A DNA stretch of 64,000 nucleotides from Lineus longissimus. Taxonomy: Eukaryota > Nemertea > Pilidiophora > Heteronemertea > Lineidae. Below, one piece after another: positions 60,901 to 63,812 of this stretch. Numbering within the stretch: the stretch's first letter is position 1; every line of letters begins with the position of its first letter. Made by a program: the position numbers and the translations under genes. The notes beneath the pieces are model-generated. The model was not told where the DNA came from and did not search any database. It saw only the letters and a list, made by a program, of their open reading frames with translations. The stretch is from NCBI RefSeq assembly GCF_910592395.1, contig NC_088324.1, positions 7,838,953 through 7,902,952 on the forward strand. Reading direction: 5' to 3'.

Positions 60901-63812
60901 GAAGCCGCACATCCGGGTGTTGAACGGCGGTAAAGAGATCAAGATAACGCGAGCGGCGGTAACAGATAGCGCCCGCTATACCTGTATTGCTACAAATAAA
61001 GCTGGCACTAGCGATATCGATTTTGATATGGATATTATAGGTAAACTGCTAAAATGAGTTACTTTTGTGTGAATTGACCATTATTTAAAAAAAATTTTCA
61101 TGAAACTTTATGAAAAGTTATCAACAAGGCCCTTGAAACTCTCAATGTCGACTAGGCCATGGAGAGACAGCATCAATAAAATTACGTTTGCGGCAAAATC
61201 AAGGACAGGATCAAGGAATATCAAACGCATCAACTCACGTCAAAAGATATCATGAATGTGGTGACCTTTGAGCTAGGACTTGGTCCGTGGCAGCCCCACA
61301 TTATAAAAAGCACATATCATTATTGTTTTTCCTTCGTTATGTTTTCAGTGCCGCCCTCTATCGATGGCCACATCGACACCAACCCGCAGGTCATCAAAGG
61401 TCGCACGATGATCCTAAACTGTCCGGCGTCGGGCATCCCATTCCCGAACATCACGTGGATGGTGAACAGGAACCCCATCGTGGAGAGTCAGCGCTTTAAA
61501 ATCCTTGCCCAAGGACGCCAACTTGAGATAATCAGCACAATGGTGGTGGATAGTAATCGATATACCTGTGTGGCTTCGAATGCTGCTGGGCAGGCCTCCA
61601 AGGATTTCAACGTCGAGGTCATAGGTAAGTTTTGATGAATTTATGGTGCTGGATTTCAGTGCAAAGAAACAAGATGCCCCCCAAGGTCAGGGATTGCTGT
61701 AATCTCACTGGTAGGGTCTTACAACATACTCCTCAGCTGGCATGATTAGGTACAGTGGAACCTCTCTATTAAGGACACCATTGGGACTGATAGATCCCGT
61801 CCTTGATTGAGAGGCGTCCTGATTACTGAGGTCAATTGAAGAAAAAAGTGCACGACATACTCCTCCCCTGGCGAGAGTAAGTTCATTGGAAACTCTCTAC
61901 TAAGGACACCCTTGGTCTGATAGATCATTTCCTTAGCAGAGAGGTGTCCTGATCACTGAGGTCTAATTGAAGAAAAGTGCCGCAAACTCACAGGGGTGCT
62001 CCAAACTGGGATCATTTGCAAAAAATATAGGAATCCCCCCAGTCCTGGGCCTCCATTTCAAATTTGACTTGGCCAACAGCTTCACTCTGTCTGCATGACA
62101 ATGAGGGTGCAGACTTGCAGTGTGAGGGAGGAGGGCCTGTGCGTCAACCAGTGCCATTATTCCTCAATCTGGACCCCCCAAGGTCTTAAGATTGCTAAAT
62201 TTTACTTTGAGAGAGTCAGGATGTTATTCCTCTGGTGTCAACAAAAAACCAACAATGTTTATTTATGCGTTTCTAATCCGATTCGTTCCAGTTCCACCAA
62301 CAATTGACGAGGCGAACTTGGTGGACAACCCTAGGGTCATAAGCAACCGTACCGTCATCCTGGAATGTCCGGTTTCCGGCACCCCGCCCCCGACTATCAA
62401 ATGGTTGAAGGACGGCGTCAGACTTGTGGAGAAGAAGGGTCTAAAGGTTCTCTCCGCTGGGCGCCAGGTTGAGATTCTGCATGCCGCTGTGATCGACACG
62501 GGGCGTTACACGTGTATTGCAGCCAATGATGCTGGAGAATTGAGGAGGACGTTTGGTTTGGAAGTTCTTGGTGAGTAGTCTGAGCATTTTAAGTTTGCTG
62601 TATCATATAGATCTGTTGTTGTATTGGTGCAAATTGGTGTTCATTTCCTTTGGAGGAAAGGTCTGTTCTGATACACAATTAAAGGGTAACTCGTGTCAAT
62701 TTCACCATATAATGTTTTAGCTGGTTTTGACAAATGACTACGTCACTTTCTCATAAATCGGTAAGGTTTTCGAATCGAAATGCACATTTTGTAGAAATTG
62801 ATGGTTTAATACCGCCCGGACGACTCGCTTCGATGCCGTTGAAATTGCGCTACGCCGACGACATTTTCGTTGATGACGTCACAACATGAACATTTTCGCG
62901 GTCGCGGTGGTTTACAATCGGCGATTTTATAATAAATCTAATCAAAAATGGAAAATTTGAGCTTTACATTTGTGATCAACAATTAAAAACAGACGTATTT
63001 CCGCAAAGTTGTAAATCACATCGCTGTATCACTTTAAGTATTCTGTCCAATACAGTTGTCATGGCAGAAAGCTCCACCCTTCTCAAACATCACCATAGCT
63101 TTAACTACTAGAGTCTGTCCAGATGCTTAAGTTTAGCTGCAATCAAAAAAATAACTCACAATCTGTGTGAGGTAAAAACCGATATTTATCATCTTATCAT
63201 GAGCCTCACCAAAGCAAGAGTTCTGGTCACTGACACTTTTACTGATAACAGCTTACCACTCAACTGTTCTAATTTGCACAGAATAAGTTTATTGTCTTTG
63301 GCATACAGGGCTGATTTCATCAACGCATGTTATGGCAGGTCGCTAAAATCACTCAGTCTTGTCGCGTAAACTTCCACAAACAAGTGAATTTTGTTGCCTG
63401 CAATCAAGATTGAAAATCACAGCAACAAAAATCACCCATTTCCCGGGCACTTTACTGATTAAAAAGCAGTAGTGTGCAGTAGTGTAAAGTCCACCTATTT
63501 CACATCTTGTAACCATGTCTATTTCAGTCCCGCCGCAGATTGATGACCGTCTGCTGGACCTGAATCCATTCGTCATTCAAAACCGCAGCGTTTACATCGA
63601 CTGCCCCGTGACCAGCATCCCACAGCCGTCGTTCCTCTGGTCCAAGAATGGCCAACCGCTCTTCGACTTTCCGTATCCGAACTTGAAACTGTTGAATAAC
63701 GGGCGCCAGATTCACGTGGTAAAGGCGCAGGTGTCTGATGCTGGGGATTACACGTGTTTGGCGACGAACGTGGCGGGCCAGCTTAGCAGGACTTTCAAGT
63801 TGGAAGTTTTGA
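19583..63812 (+). CDS. HMCN1: Hemicentin (partial, exons 1-28; continues past window)
   Basis: Large secreted extracellular-matrix protein of the hemicentin/fibulin-6 family, known to organise cell-cell and cell-matrix junctions and basement-membrane linkages. Joined exons: 19583-19916, 33690-33919, 35006-35128, 39618-39789, 40592-40816, 41556-41743, 42138-42355, 42704-42825, 43333-43525, 44352-44443, 44654-44923, 46515-46639, 48202-48343, 48968-49147, 49475-49570, 49948-50220, 51382-51660, 52343-52615, 53272-53559, 54122-54394, 54731-55033, 56347-56910, 57247-57531, 59724-60011, 60756-61040, 61349-61624, 62292-62570, 63528-63812. That is 6,661 nt, about 2,220 residues, with no internal stop and matching phases throughout. 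Domain order is signal peptide (about 1-35), vWA (about 60-230), hemicentin linker (about 230-440), then 19 I-set Ig domains. Identification rests on motifs shared with vertebrate HMCN1: [52 protein letters not shown]1 versus HMCN2 cannot be settled here. The 3' end is missing because of the window edge. Confidence 0.96.
20724..20905 (+). mobile_element. Pogo-like MITE in intron 1
   Basis: TACAGTAGAACCTCTCT start and GGGGTTCCACTGTA end, with AGAGAGGT repeats inside. A fragment of the TTAA MITE (TTAAAGGGAGACTATAGGCA) lies just upstream at 20674. Confidence 0.87.
20928..21083. repeat. Long hairpin (foldback), arms ~62 bp
   Basis: TAACAAATAAACTTTTCTGA at 20928 is matched in reverse complement by the segment ending at 21083. 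The arms look perfect by eye through CATACCTTACGGAAAA. The ~30-bp loop lies around 20991-21019. Confidence 0.88.
21210..21425 (+). mobile_element. TTAA-flanked MITE family A
   Basis: Begins TTAAAGGGGGACTATAGGCA and ends CTGCCTATATTGTCCCTTTAA, inverted termini within a TTAA duplication. The interior shares TAATTTGGCCATCT, CATGTCAGATTCAGCAC and GACCCCTATTGGC with other copies. TTAA target fits a piggyBac-type non-autonomous element. Confidence 0.87.
21818..22047 (+). mobile_element. TTAA-flanked MITE family B
   Basis: TTAAAGG start and ACCCCTTTAA end. Shares AAATTGAATTTGAAAAT, TGTTGTGTAGACAG and CTGCACTACGGCAT-like blocks with copies at 25647, 30055 and 34746. Confidence 0.75.
22150..22400 (-). 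mobile_element. Degenerate SINE-1 copy, minus orientation
   Basis: ATTTCTCACTTGGTGGAGCC, TTGCCCTGGCATAGATAC and TTTTAGTTCCTTGAAAG match the SINE-1 body. AAACCTGGGCCCATTGCG is its eroded tRNA-like head. Confidence 0.7.
23140..23324 (+). mobile_element. Pogo-like MITE in intron 1
   Basis: TACAGTAGAACCTCTCT start and GAGGTTCTACTGTA end with TA flanks and the family interior. Confidence 0.88.
24761..24887 (-). mobile_element. Truncated TTAA MITE family A
   Basis: Minus-orientation fragment with GTCGAAATGATTCACGCTTG, GACATGACCAAGGGCC and ATGGCCAAATTAGCCCCTCT. It lacks one terminus. Confidence 0.75.
24890..25130. repeat. ~120-bp diverged tandem duplication
   Basis: CGAAATTGGGGTGGGGTCTT at 24915 and the related ATTGGGGATGGGGTCTTTC at 25038, each followed by CATAATTGGAC/CACAATGGGAC and CCCCATTT. 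Overlapping open frames here are by-products. Confidence 0.5.
25647..25880 (+). mobile_element. TTAA-type MITE family B
   Basis: TTAAAGGGATACTCCGTTGG start and CGGCGTACCCCTTTGA end, with the family core TTGCCGTTGTGTAGACAG and ACTGCACTACGGCATTG. Confidence 0.8.
26790..27011 (-). mobile_element. TTAA MITE family A, minus orientation
   Basis: TTAAAGGGACAATATAGGCA to TATAGTCCCCCTTTAA, full length with both TTAA ends. A (TTC)n microsatellite follows at 27050. Confidence 0.87.
27386..27549 (-). mobile_element. Pogo-like MITE, minus orientation
   Basis: TATACAGTGGAACCTCCC start, GGTTCTACTGTA end, interior reversed relative to other copies. Confidence 0.86.
28296..29130. repeat. 35-bp minisatellite (~22 units) in intron 1
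   Basis: Unit TCTTTGTTTAGAGTGAGTCT + GCTCTCTGTATGTGG, period 35 bp (for example 28411, 28446). Variants are spread through the array (GATCTCTG, TTCAGAG), with a longer form containing TTTGGTTTGATGG. Confidence 0.95.
30055..30256 (+). mobile_element. TTAA-type MITE family B, eroded
   Basis: Contains ATATCAACATTGCCAGTAC, CAAGTTTCAGCAAACTGGCA and CTGCACTATGGCATGC near the family positions and ends GGGGCCCCTTTA. The left end is degraded. Confidence 0.55.
31801..31919. repeat. Inverted repeat, 35-bp arms
   Basis: TGGGTGATATGAATAAAGAC at 31801 pairs with TCTTTATTCATATCACCCA ending 31919; arms appear perfect. A direct duplication of GGAATATGGG..ACAACTTGTTGCTTC flanks it (31677 and 31967). Confidence 0.88.
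32140..32200. repeat. Fragment of a dispersed TTTAGCTCA...GTGAGCT repeat
   Basis: TTTAGCTCATATGGGTGAGC plus TTATGTCG matches starts of similar repeats at 47897 and 60033. Its ends are not defined. Confidence 0.4.
32203..33060. repeat. 47-bp minisatellite (~18 units) in intron 1
   Basis: Unit GATAACAGCCCTTTCAAGTC + TCAGTGAACAGAATAAAACAATCC..., period 47 bp (32271 to 32318). A longer unit with an extra TGTTTTCTTTT appears at both ends and once more inside, marking duplicated blocks. Confidence 0.95.
33690..33919 (+). CDS. HMCN1: Hemicentin exon 2: vWA core
   Basis: Acceptor TCTCTTCAG, donor CAG|GTGAGG, phase 1 in and 0 out. Encodes residues 112-188, including [26 protein letters not shown] and [13 protein letters not shown], the diagnostic vWA block of hemicentins. 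It is separated from exon 1 by a 13.8-kb intron. A (TCA)n microsatellite begins just downstream of the donor. Confidence 0.96.
33935..34010. repeat. (TCA)n microsatellite beside the exon 2 donor
   Basis: ATCATCATCATCATC tract, interrupted by ATAATC and TGTTC, beginning ~16 bp after the exon 2 splice donor. The long Asp/His open frames here are artefacts of the triplet repeat. Confidence 0.95.
34211..34335. repeat. 33-bp tandem repeat (~4 units)
   Basis: ACCTGAGGACACAATGCTGT + GTACATTGCACCG repeats at 34221, 34254, 34287 and 34320. Because 33 is divisible by 3, both strands stay open, but it is intronic. Confidence 0.93.
34746..34974 (+). mobile_element. TTAA-flanked MITE family B
   Basis: TTAAAGGCCTGCCGTTCG start and CGGCGTACCCCTTTAA end with the family core. 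It ends about 30 bp before the exon 3 acceptor. Confidence 0.82.
35006..35128 (+). CDS. HMCN1: Hemicentin exon 3: vWA C-terminal part
   Basis: 41 codons, phase 0-0, between ACCTGCAG and CAG|GTGAGT. Encodes [11 protein letters not shown] and [19 protein letters not shown], which continue the vWA fold and match the HMCN1 segment VVFVLTGDC...[10 protein letters not shown]. The frame is intact. Confidence 0.95.
35180..35775. repeat. 147-bp tandem repeat (~4 units) with reverse-transcriptase-tail-like ORF
   Basis: TCTTAAG starts near 35191, 35337, 35484 and 35631, a period of 146-147 bp. The + frame of the last unit reads [15 protein letters not shown] then [16 protein letters not shown], resembling the FKxxLKTxLF motif at the C-terminus of many non-LTR reverse transcriptases. 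Confidence 0.85.
36595..37290. repeat. Tandem tRNA-like SINE units (~115 bp, ~6 copies)
   Basis: CCCTGGTTCGAAGCCCGCAG at 36662 and diverged versions at ~36782, 36900, 37009, 37127 and 37233, each followed by GGCATGAG and CTCTTTGTCTGAACT. The first has a B-box-like GGTTCGAAGCC. It looks like a SINE head amplified in tandem. Confidence 0.75.
37291..37400 (+). mobile_element. SINE-2 3' segment
   Basis: CACCCAGGTGTAAAAATGGG, TCAGAAATACTCAGGTTGTA, AACAGTTCATCTGAGTTCTA match the SINE-2 body at 39970-40470. Confidence 0.65.
38309..38539 (+). mobile_element. TTAA MITE family A
   Basis: TTAAAGGGGGACTGTAGGCA start and CTGCCTGTATTGTCCCTTTAA end, full length. Confidence 0.86.
38829..39050 (+). mobile_element. 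TTAA MITE family A
   Basis: TTAAAGGGGGACTATAGGCA start and TATATTGTCCCTTTAA end; a second copy 290 bp after the previous one, same orientation. Confidence 0.87.
39618..39789 (+). CDS. HMCN1: Hemicentin exon 4: post-vWA linker
   Basis: Acceptor TTTGCAG, donor GCAG|GTAAGA, phase 0 in and 1 out. Encodes residues 230-286: [20 protein letters not shown], then a segment matching hemicentin PxDxxLKELTVSxSG. This hemicentin-specific linker follows the vWA domain. Confidence 0.94.
39850..40540 (+). mobile_element. SINE-2, interrupted by SINE-1
   Basis: The left part (39850-40007) has a tRNA-like head (TAGTAGCTCAGATCTCTGAT, GGAGACTG) and CCCAGGTCTAGAAATGGGAC. The right part (40393-40540) resumes at AAATGCTCAGGTTGTAGCGC and ends AAGCGCTATATAAGAATTGA. 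AGAAATGCT is present on both sides of the inserted SINE-1, consistent with a target-site duplication. Confidence 0.8.
40005..40398 (+). mobile_element. SINE-1, full-length tRNA-derived, nested in SINE-2
   Basis: Head GGAGCCTCATGGCCTAGTGG (A-box-like) and GGGTTCGATCCC (B box), body GAATGAGACTCAAAACCGAG, TACCTGGTGTCTATGCCAGG and AAACCCAATTGGCGCCTAAC, 3' tail (GAA)n. It lies in intron 4. It is not a functional tRNA gene, because no complete cloverleaf 3' half is seen. Confidence 0.86.
40592..40816 (+). CDS. HMCN1: Hemicentin exon 5: linker region
   Basis: Acceptor TTTCAG, donor CAGG|GTGGGT, phase 1-1. Encodes residues 287-361, with [34 protein letters not shown] and RPVQG. These match the HMCN1 signatures GMWTVK, RITGLSTIDF, GFSRKPTLD and RPVQG. 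Confidence 0.95.
41028..41490. repeat. 33-bp minisatellite (~14 units), open on both strands
   Basis: Unit TATCCATCAACTGGCTATAG + AAACAGCTGTGGG, period 33 bp. The + strand encodes an 11-residue repeat [11 protein letters not shown], the - strand [11 protein letters not shown]. It lies in intron 5 and ends ~65 bp before exon 6. The exon uses a different frame, so the repeat is intronic. Confidence 0.95.
41556..41743 (+). CDS. HMCN1: Hemicentin exon 6: linker region
   Basis: Acceptor TTTCCAG, donor AAG|GTACGT, phase 1 in and 0 out. Encodes [20 protein letters not shown] and [15 protein letters not shown], matching HMCN1 GIPTYVLLN...ISDFVPPNEAFFLKV. A 33-bp minisatellite ends just upstream. Its long open frame runs into this exon in a different frame and is not part of the gene. 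Confidence 0.95.
42138..42355 (+). CDS. HMCN1: Hemicentin exon 7: end of linker and first half of Ig1
   Basis: Acceptor TCTCTCAG, donor TTCAG|GTGAGA, phase 0 in and 2 out. Encodes [33 protein letters not shown], then the first Ig cysteine ([10 protein letters not shown]) and the core tryptophan (VQWSKDG). Confidence 0.95.
42435..42611. repeat. ~98-bp tandem duplication in intron 7
   Basis: CCGTGCCCCATGCAAATAA and CTGTGCCCCATGCAAATAA are each followed by CTGAGCTA.TAGCCGTTATC and TTTCTAGTGGACAA. Confidence 0.88.
42704..42825 (+). CDS. HMCN1: Hemicentin exon 8: second half of Ig1
   Basis: Acceptor CATTTTCAG, phase 2 in and 1 out. Encodes the second half of Ig1 with [16 protein letters not shown]. 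The only donor that keeps the frame into exon 9 (giving K-EPPPSI, like human SEPPPVI) is AAAG|GCAAGT, a GC-type donor. The nearby GTGATG would shift the frame. Confidence 0.93.
42968..43266 (+). mobile_element. Candidate TTAA-flanked MITE, third family
   Basis: TTAAAGGGACAGTTTGGGC at the left and TTATCCCTTTAA at the right fit TTAA-flanked inverted ends in intron 8. Only one copy is seen, so this is tentative. Confidence 0.45.
43333..43525 (+). CDS. HMCN1: Hemicentin exon 9: first half of Ig2
   Basis: Acceptor CTTTCAG, donor TCAA|GTAAGT, phase 1 in and 2 out. Encodes [20 protein letters not shown], the first cysteine in [10 protein letters not shown], and tryptophan in YNMTWYRF, very close to human HMCN1 Ig2 (VDYNLTW). 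Confidence 0.95.
44090..44270 (+). mobile_element. Pogo-like MITE in intron 9
   Basis: TACAGTAGAACCTCTCT start and GAGGTTCCAATGTA end. Confidence 0.86.
44352..44443 (+). CDS. HMCN1: Hemicentin exon 10: second half of Ig2
   Basis: Acceptor TTATTTCAG, donor AACA|GTAAGT, phase 2 in and 1 out. Encodes [20 protein letters not shown], the F/G-strand half of Ig2 with its second cysteine. A pogo-like MITE ends 81 bp upstream. Confidence 0.94.
44654..44923 (+). CDS. HMCN1: Hemicentin exon 11: Ig3
   Basis: Acceptor TTTCTTTCAG, donor ATGG|GTGAGT, phase 1-1. A complete I-set domain: first Cys in [11 protein letters not shown], Trp in FNWFRDG, second Cys in [15 protein letters not shown]. It is the first Ig here encoded by a single exon. 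Confidence 0.95.
45186..45348. repeat. Long hairpin in intron 11, arms ~63 bp
   Basis: AATTGAACCCGAGGCGGAGG (45186) pairs with the arm ending GAGGGTTCAATT (45348), a few mismatches. The central ~37 bp contains CCAAACCCTCGGCTCAGC. Confidence 0.88.
46112..46471 (-). mobile_element. Pogo-like MITE split by a TTAA MITE
   Basis: Left part GTAGAACCTTTCTATCAAGG to GACACTTCTTAA, right part TTAAGGACAGCACTGATCAG to GGTTCTATTGTA. The two join exactly at a TTAA that the inserted element duplicated. Confidence 0.86.
46199..46419 (+). mobile_element. TTAA MITE family A nested in a pogo-like MITE
   Basis: TTAAAGGGGGACTGAAGGTA start and CTGCCTATATTGTCCCTTTAA end. Insertion at an internal TTAA of the older element shows the target duplication directly. 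Confidence 0.9.
46515..46639 (+). CDS. HMCN1: Hemicentin exon 12: first half of Ig4
   Basis: Acceptor CTTTTCAG, donor AAG|GTAAGA, phase 1 in and 0 out. Encodes [19 protein letters not shown], the first Cys in [11 protein letters not shown] and Trp in ITWFKGEQK. The tail of a minus-oriented SINE begins about 20 bp past the donor. Confidence 0.94.
46658..47085 (-). mobile_element. SINE-1, minus orientation, close to the exon 12 donor
   Basis: Starts with the reverse of the (GAA)n tail as (TTC)n about 20 bp after the exon 12 donor. Carries AGGCGCCAATTGGGTT and ends with the tRNA-like head GGGATCGAACCC...CATGAGGCTCC. Confidence 0.86.
47100..47205 (+). mobile_element. SINE-1 3' fragment, plus orientation
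   Basis: GAAGTGGCATGCAAAATGCT, CTGCCTTGGTGGAGGAATA, AATGCAGAGAAAACGCCAAAG align to the SINE-1 3' end, diverged, head-adjacent to the minus copy. Confidence 0.65.
47895..48060 (+). repeat. Dispersed TTAGCTCAC repeat in intron 12
   Basis: TTAGCTCACCTCTGGGGAGC, CGTCGTCCGTTGTCCGTCG and AAAACTTGGTGTGATGGTAG resemble the repeat at 60033. It ends close to exon 13. Element class unknown. Confidence 0.5.
48202..48343 (+). CDS. HMCN1: Hemicentin exon 13: second half of Ig4
   Basis: Acceptor CCCTTCCAG, donor GGGT|GTAAGT, phase 0 in and 1 out. Encodes [20 protein letters not shown] followed by [14 protein letters not shown]. The GTAAGT donor was chosen over the overlapping GTGTAA because only it continues the frame into exon 14. 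Confidence 0.93.
48500..48885. repeat. 22-bp minisatellite (~16 units) in intron 13
   Basis: CATCGTAGTACATTTCATAA + TG, period 22 bp (48611, 48633, 48655), with TTCATT and AAGTAC variants. It fills most of the intron before exon 14. Confidence 0.93.
48968..49147 (+). CDS. HMCN1: Hemicentin exon 14: first part of Ig5
   Basis: Acceptor CCCCTTTAG, donor CAAA|GTAAGT, phase 1-1. Encodes [12 protein letters not shown], the first Cys in [12 protein letters not shown], Trp in [10 protein letters not shown] and the E-strand PDGSLFVQ. A 22-bp minisatellite fills most of the preceding intron. Confidence 0.94.
49268..49450 (+). mobile_element. Pogo-like MITE making up over half of intron 14
   Basis: TAAAGTAGAACCCCTCTATT start and GAGAGGTTCTACTGTA end. 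Its right end lies 24 bp before exon 15, so the branch-point region may be MITE-derived. Confidence 0.87.
49475..49570 (+). CDS. HMCN1: Hemicentin exon 15: last part of Ig5
   Basis: Acceptor CTTTTCCAG, donor ATAG|GTAAGT, phase 1-1. Encodes [20 protein letters not shown] and the G-strand [11 protein letters not shown] pogo-like MITE ends only about 24 bp upstream of the exon. Confidence 0.93.
49948..50220 (+). CDS. HMCN1: Hemicentin exon 16: Ig6
   Basis: Acceptor TTATCCAG, donor CAGG|GTATGT, phase 1-1. A complete Ig domain: [37 protein letters not shown]. Confidence 0.95.
50266..50531. repeat. Hairpin 1 of 3 in intron 16, arms ~100 bp
   Basis: ACTTGACTTGCCAAACTCAG (50266) pairs with the segment ending at 50531. 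The centre carries two direct copies of GCGCATGCGTACCAG.CGCC. Pairing is nearly perfect by eye. Confidence 0.9.
50537..50760. repeat. Hairpin 2 of 3 in intron 16, arms ~64 bp
   Basis: GGGTTGACCATAGGTACCGC pairs with CCTATGGTCAACCC. Arms include TAGACCTC and CCTAAAGCGATT with some mismatches. The loop is ~95 bp. Confidence 0.85.
50829..51037. repeat. Hairpin 3 of 3 in intron 16, arms ~98 bp
   Basis: TGTGACTCGCTCTACCAAAA pairs with the arm ending at 51037. Arms run almost to the centre (CTTTTGTGA / TCACAAAAGG), only two or three mismatches by eye. Confidence 0.9.
51130..51330 (-). mobile_element. tRNA-derived SINE (third type), minus orientation
   Basis: Reverse complement begins GGGCTGTCGGAGTGGCCCAG, a tRNA-like head with A-box-like GTGGCCCAGTGG and B box GGGTTTGATTCCTGG. 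It ends ~50 bp before exon 17. Not a complete tRNA. Confidence 0.7.
51382..51660 (+). CDS. HMCN1: Hemicentin exon 17: Ig7
   Basis: Acceptor CGCTTTCAG, donor CATG|GTGAGT, phase 1-1. Begins VPPSIEGHD; Ig core [34 protein letters not shown]. Confidence 0.95.
51850..52064 (-). mobile_element. TTAA MITE family A, minus orientation
   Basis: TTAAAGGGACACTATAGGCA to TATAGTCCCCCTTTAA, diverged interior. Confidence 0.83.
52343..52615 (+). CDS. HMCN1: Hemicentin exon 18: Ig8
   Basis: Acceptor CTATTTCAG, donor CAAG|GTAGGC, phase 1-1. Begins [10 protein letters not shown]; Ig core [33 protein letters not shown]. Confidence 0.95.
52987..53168 (-). mobile_element. Pogo-like MITE in intron 18
   Basis: TACAGTAGAACCTCTCTTAG start, GAGGTTCTACTGTA end, interior in the reverse order. 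Confidence 0.87.
53272..53559 (+). CDS. HMCN1: Hemicentin exon 19: Ig9
   Basis: Acceptor TTTACTTTAG, donor CATG|GTGTGT, phase 1-1. Begins [10 protein letters not shown]; Ig core [32 protein letters not shown]. The usual glycine two residues before Tyr is replaced (HTATYTC). Confidence 0.94.
53740..53905 (+). mobile_element. 3' tail of a non-LTR retrotransposon (RT C-terminus)
   Basis: + strand reads [15 protein letters not shown], a stop, then [16 protein letters not shown]. APRLWNxLP and FKxxLKTHLF are typical C-terminal motifs of jockey/CR1/RTE-type reverse transcriptases. Truncated and interrupted, in intron 19. Confidence 0.8.
54122..54394 (+). CDS. HMCN1: Hemicentin exon 20: Ig10
   Basis: Acceptor GATTTGCAG, donor TTTG|GTGAGG, phase 1-1. 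Begins EKPRIPNTL; Ig core [35 protein letters not shown]. Confidence 0.95.
54731..55033 (+). CDS. HMCN1: Hemicentin exon 21: Ig11
   Basis: Acceptor TTTCTTTCAG, donor CTGA|GTAAGT, phase 1-1. Begins [10 protein letters not shown]; Ig core [36 protein letters not shown]. At 303 bp it is slightly longer than its neighbours. Confidence 0.95.
55138..55201 (-). mobile_element. Truncated pogo-like MITE
   Basis: TACAGTAGACCTCCTTTAGC and GGACACCTCTCTAAGCAGGA, then TTTTAAGGACAGCAAG and abrupt loss. Confidence 0.7.
55335..56105. repeat. 85-bp tandem repeat (~9 units) in intron 21
   Basis: CACAGAGCCCCAGAGCTTTG recurs every 85 bp (55341, 55426, 55511...), followed by TGGTCAGGGTGGTGTCCTTT, GGCCAGTATTCCTCTC and GGGAGCAGGTCTGAAG. 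Units are very similar, so the expansion looks recent. Confidence 0.95.
56347..56910 (+). CDS. HMCN1: Hemicentin exon 22: Ig12 and Ig13 in one exon
   Basis: 564 bp, phase 1-1, acceptor TCATTTCAG. It encodes two consecutive Ig domains with no intron between them. Ig12: [34 protein letters not shown]. Ig13 starts near 56627 at [42 protein letters not shown]. The frame-keeping donor is TTGG|GCAAGT, a GC donor; using the overlapping GTACTT would break exon 23. Known family structure favours intron loss as the origin. Confidence 0.94.
57247..57531 (+). CDS. HMCN1: Hemicentin exon 23: Ig14
   Basis: Acceptor CTTTTCAG, donor TATG|GTAAGT, phase 1-1. Begins [14 protein letters not shown]; Ig core [36 protein letters not shown]. 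Phe replaces the usual Tyr before the second Cys. Confidence 0.95.
57575..57690. repeat. Repeat block in intron 23, related to 58790-59010
   Basis: GGGTTTTGGTAGTTTATTAT, CAAAGGGTTTTCAAGGTATG and GTGCGGTTCAAGACATTTGA recur at 58795 and 58910 with small changes, a ~115-bp higher-order unit of the GGGTTTT-TAGTTTAT repeat. Confidence 0.85.
57691..58789. other. Intron 23 unique stretch between two repeat blocks
   Basis: About 1.1 kb lacking an exon in the Ig frame. Open frames are short. It is bracketed by the same repeat on both sides, so it may be an insertion into the repeat array. Confidence 0.4.
58790..59650. repeat. 35-bp minisatellite with longer-unit flank in intron 23
   Basis: From ~59160 the unit GGTAGTTTATGATCTAGGGG + TTTTCAAGGTAATTA repeats every 35 bp for ~14 units. 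A block with variants TATGGG/TGTGGG/TAGGGG is itself duplicated (59200-59300 resembles 59430-59560). Confidence 0.95.
59724..60011 (+). CDS. HMCN1: Hemicentin exon 24: Ig15
   Basis: Phase 1-1, donor TTAG|GTAAGA. The acceptor is the less common AAG (TTCTTTTGAAG|TTCC). It is supported by frame and by homology of the VPPRIDVSQ start. Ig core [35 protein letters not shown]. Confidence 0.93.
60033..60310 (+). repeat. Dispersed TTAGCTCAC repeat in intron 24
   Basis: TTAGCTCACGTGGGTGAGCT, GTTGAAACTTGGTGTGTGGA and TTTCTTGCCCCAAGGCCATT. Similar starts at 32140 and 47895. Confidence 0.5.
60384..60565 (+). mobile_element. Pogo-like MITE in intron 24, diverged
   Basis: TATAGAATCTCTCTGTTAAG start, GAGGTTCCATTGTG end, interior of the family. 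Confidence 0.8.
60575..60711 (+). mobile_element. Partial pogo-like MITE, tandem to the previous
   Basis: ACCAAAACTACTGTCCTTAT, then an extra TTAGTGAGGGTGTCC duplication and GAGGTTCCACTGTA end, ~45 bp before exon 25. It lacks its left half. Confidence 0.8.
60756..61040 (+). CDS. HMCN1: Hemicentin exon 25: Ig16
   Basis: Acceptor TTGTTTCAG, donor ATAG|GTAAAC, phase 1-1. Begins [14 protein letters not shown]; Ig core [36 protein letters not shown] pogo-like MITE end lies about 45 bp upstream. Confidence 0.95.
61349..61624 (+). CDS. HMCN1: Hemicentin exon 26: Ig17
   Basis: Acceptor TGTTTTCAG, donor ATAG|GTAAGT, phase 1-1. Begins [13 protein letters not shown]; Ig core [35 protein letters not shown]. 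The usual W-[FLY]-K-D-G turn is degenerate (WMVNRN). Confidence 0.95.
61748..61985 (+). mobile_element. Two degenerate pogo-like MITE pieces in intron 26
   Basis: GTACAGTGGAACCTCTCTAT at 61752 and TCATTGGAAACTCTCTACTA at 61882, each with GTCCTGATTACTGAGGTC-like or GATCACTGAGGTC continuation. Both lack the right end. Confidence 0.72.
62292..62570 (+). CDS. HMCN1: Hemicentin exon 27: Ig18
   Basis: Acceptor CGTTCCAG, donor CTTG|GTGAGT, phase 1-1. Begins [14 protein letters not shown]; Ig core [35 protein letters not shown]. Confidence 0.95.
62680..63036. mobile_element. Candidate TTAA-flanked element in intron 27
   Basis: TTAAAGGGTAACTCGTGTC at the left and CTGTATCACTTTAA at the right are weak inverted ends. 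The interior is CpG-rich (CGCCGACGACATTTTCG). Single copy in the window, tentative. Confidence 0.35.
63528..63812 (+). CDS. HMCN1: Hemicentin exon 28: Ig19 (last exon in window)
   Basis: Acceptor CTATTTCAG, donor TTGA|GTAAGT, phase 1-1. Begins [14 protein letters not shown]; Ig core [35 protein letters not shown]. The phase-1 donor means the gene continues beyond 64000. Confidence 0.95.
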
